A program made the translations under genes and the position numbers. From positions 62,001 to 126,000 of the forward strand of contig JAQGOG010000089.1 of assembly GCA_028293765.1 (NCBI GenBank): 64,000 bases of DNA. The letters run 5' to 3'. This stretch comes from Gammaproteobacteria bacterium. GTDB lineage: Bacteria; Pseudomonadota; Gammaproteobacteria; Steroidobacterales; Steroidobacteraceae. Of the stretch, positions 63,707 through 64,000 are shown piece after piece (positions within the stretch are counted from its first letter, which is position 1; each line of letters opens with the position of its first letter). Under the pieces are notes generated by a model. That model was given only the letters and a program-made list of their open reading frames with translations. It ran no database searches and was not told the origin of the DNA.

Positions 63707-64000
63707 ATGAAAGCCACAAATAAGATCACCATCACCGCTCTAGGGTGCTTGATGTTCGCAAGTACTTGCGGCATTGCAGGGACGCCGGCGCGCGAATCGA
63801 CGGCGGCGGTGAAGCCGAACGCCGAGTCGGCGACGCTCTGGCACGCCCGCAACGCCGACCGCTACAAGCGCGAATGGGGTGTGGATATTGTCGGTGTGCG
63901 ATCAGTGTCCTCGGGGTACATGCTGCGGTTTGCCTACCGGGTGATCGATCCGACCAAAGCGGCGCCTCTCTTAGATGAGCGGACCAAGCCTTATCTCTAC
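63707..64000 (+). CDS. Exported protein of unknown function (cut by window end)
   Basis: The first 98 residues are present, from ATG 63707, with the frame open to the end of the window. An N-terminal signal (ITITALGCLMFASTCGIAG) is followed by TLWHARNADRYKREWGVDIVG and MLRFAYRVIDPTKAAPLLDE. I do not recognise a named family. It follows the giant gene's terminator, so it probably has its own promoter. The Ala- and charge-rich linker after the signal fits a periplasmic or membrane-anchored protein. Confidence 0.7.
   Translation, partial: MKATNKITITALGCLMFASTCGIAGTPARESTAAVKPNAESATLWHARNADRYKREWGVDIVGVRSVSSGYMLRFAYRVIDPTKAAPLLDERTKPYLY

Noticed and set aside
1-64000. CRISPR array, tRNA, rRNA or intact insertion sequence
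   Set aside because: No regularly spaced repeats, no cloverleaf-like or rRNA-like stretch and no transposase with terminal repeats was recognised by eye; a tRNA or repeat scan would be needed to exclude them formally.

Overview
The window is about 64 kb of high-GC, densely packed bacterial DNA. The gene set suggests a free-living aerobic gammaproteobacterium, perhaps of the Steroidobacter/Nevskiales type: fused CysNC with CysQ, a complete-looking PaaABCDE epoxidase, a CysB regulator, an Hsp20-Lon pair and two Lrp/AsnC regulators. That placement is inference from gene content only. I saw no rRNA, tRNA, CRISPR array or intact insertion sequence.

Layout. 0-5 kb: an RND efflux operon (end of a TolC-like outer-membrane protein, adaptor, permease). 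5-7 kb: a LysE-type exporter, an ECF sigma factor and a small membrane protein. 7.3-11 kb: an uncharacterised catabolic operon (alpha/beta hydrolase, 6PGDH-like dehydrogenase, amidohydrolase, quinone oxidoreductase), followed by a fatty-acid desaturase. 12-14.7 kb: an Lrp regulator divergent from alanine dehydrogenase, then a YceI protein. 14.8-18.5 kb: sulfate activation (cysQ-cysD-cysNC). 18.5-22.9 kb: an FAD oxidoreductase, a FadB/FadJ-like beta-oxidation enzyme and an aldo/keto reductase. 23-37.5 kb: a BkdR-like regulator divergent from a fused E1 and an E2 of a 2-oxoacid dehydrogenase, running into paaK, then paaX divergent from paaABCDE-paaG-paaI-paaZ. 37.5-39.3 kb: modC and modB without modA. 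39.5-42.4 kb: hsp20-lon behind a heat-shock-like promoter. 42.4-49 kb: sulfur assimilation (cysK, cysG, APS-reductase-type cysH, cysB, a DUF934 protein, cysI). 49-51 kb: a MaoC hydratase, a CoA-ester lyase and a small unknown protein. 51-52.1 kb: gene-poor DNA with decayed ORFs. 52.1-63.6 kb: a three-gene secreted multicopper-oxidase operon ending in a protein of about 2,775 residues with a strong terminator, then the start of another exported protein.

How the genes work together. The sulfur genes at 15-18 kb and 42-49 kb give a near-complete route from sulfate through APS and sulfite to sulfide and cysteine, including siroheme synthesis for the sulfite reductase. The paa cluster gives phenylacetate activation, ring epoxidation, isomerisation and ring opening. 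The upstream 2-oxoacid dehydrogenase may feed it acyl-CoA directly, and the lower beta-oxidation steps must come partly from elsewhere.

The most unusual part is the multicopper-oxidase operon. The first protein carries the HxxHxH and HCH-type copper motifs. The second carries HFHG and WHSH motifs with no type-1 cysteine. The third is a giant extracellular protein with a copper-ligand-poor cupredoxin-like start, Ig-like and SdrD B-like repeats, a parallel beta-helix and a choice-of-anchor-like end. The two smaller proteins could share one trinuclear copper centre, which is a testable inference.
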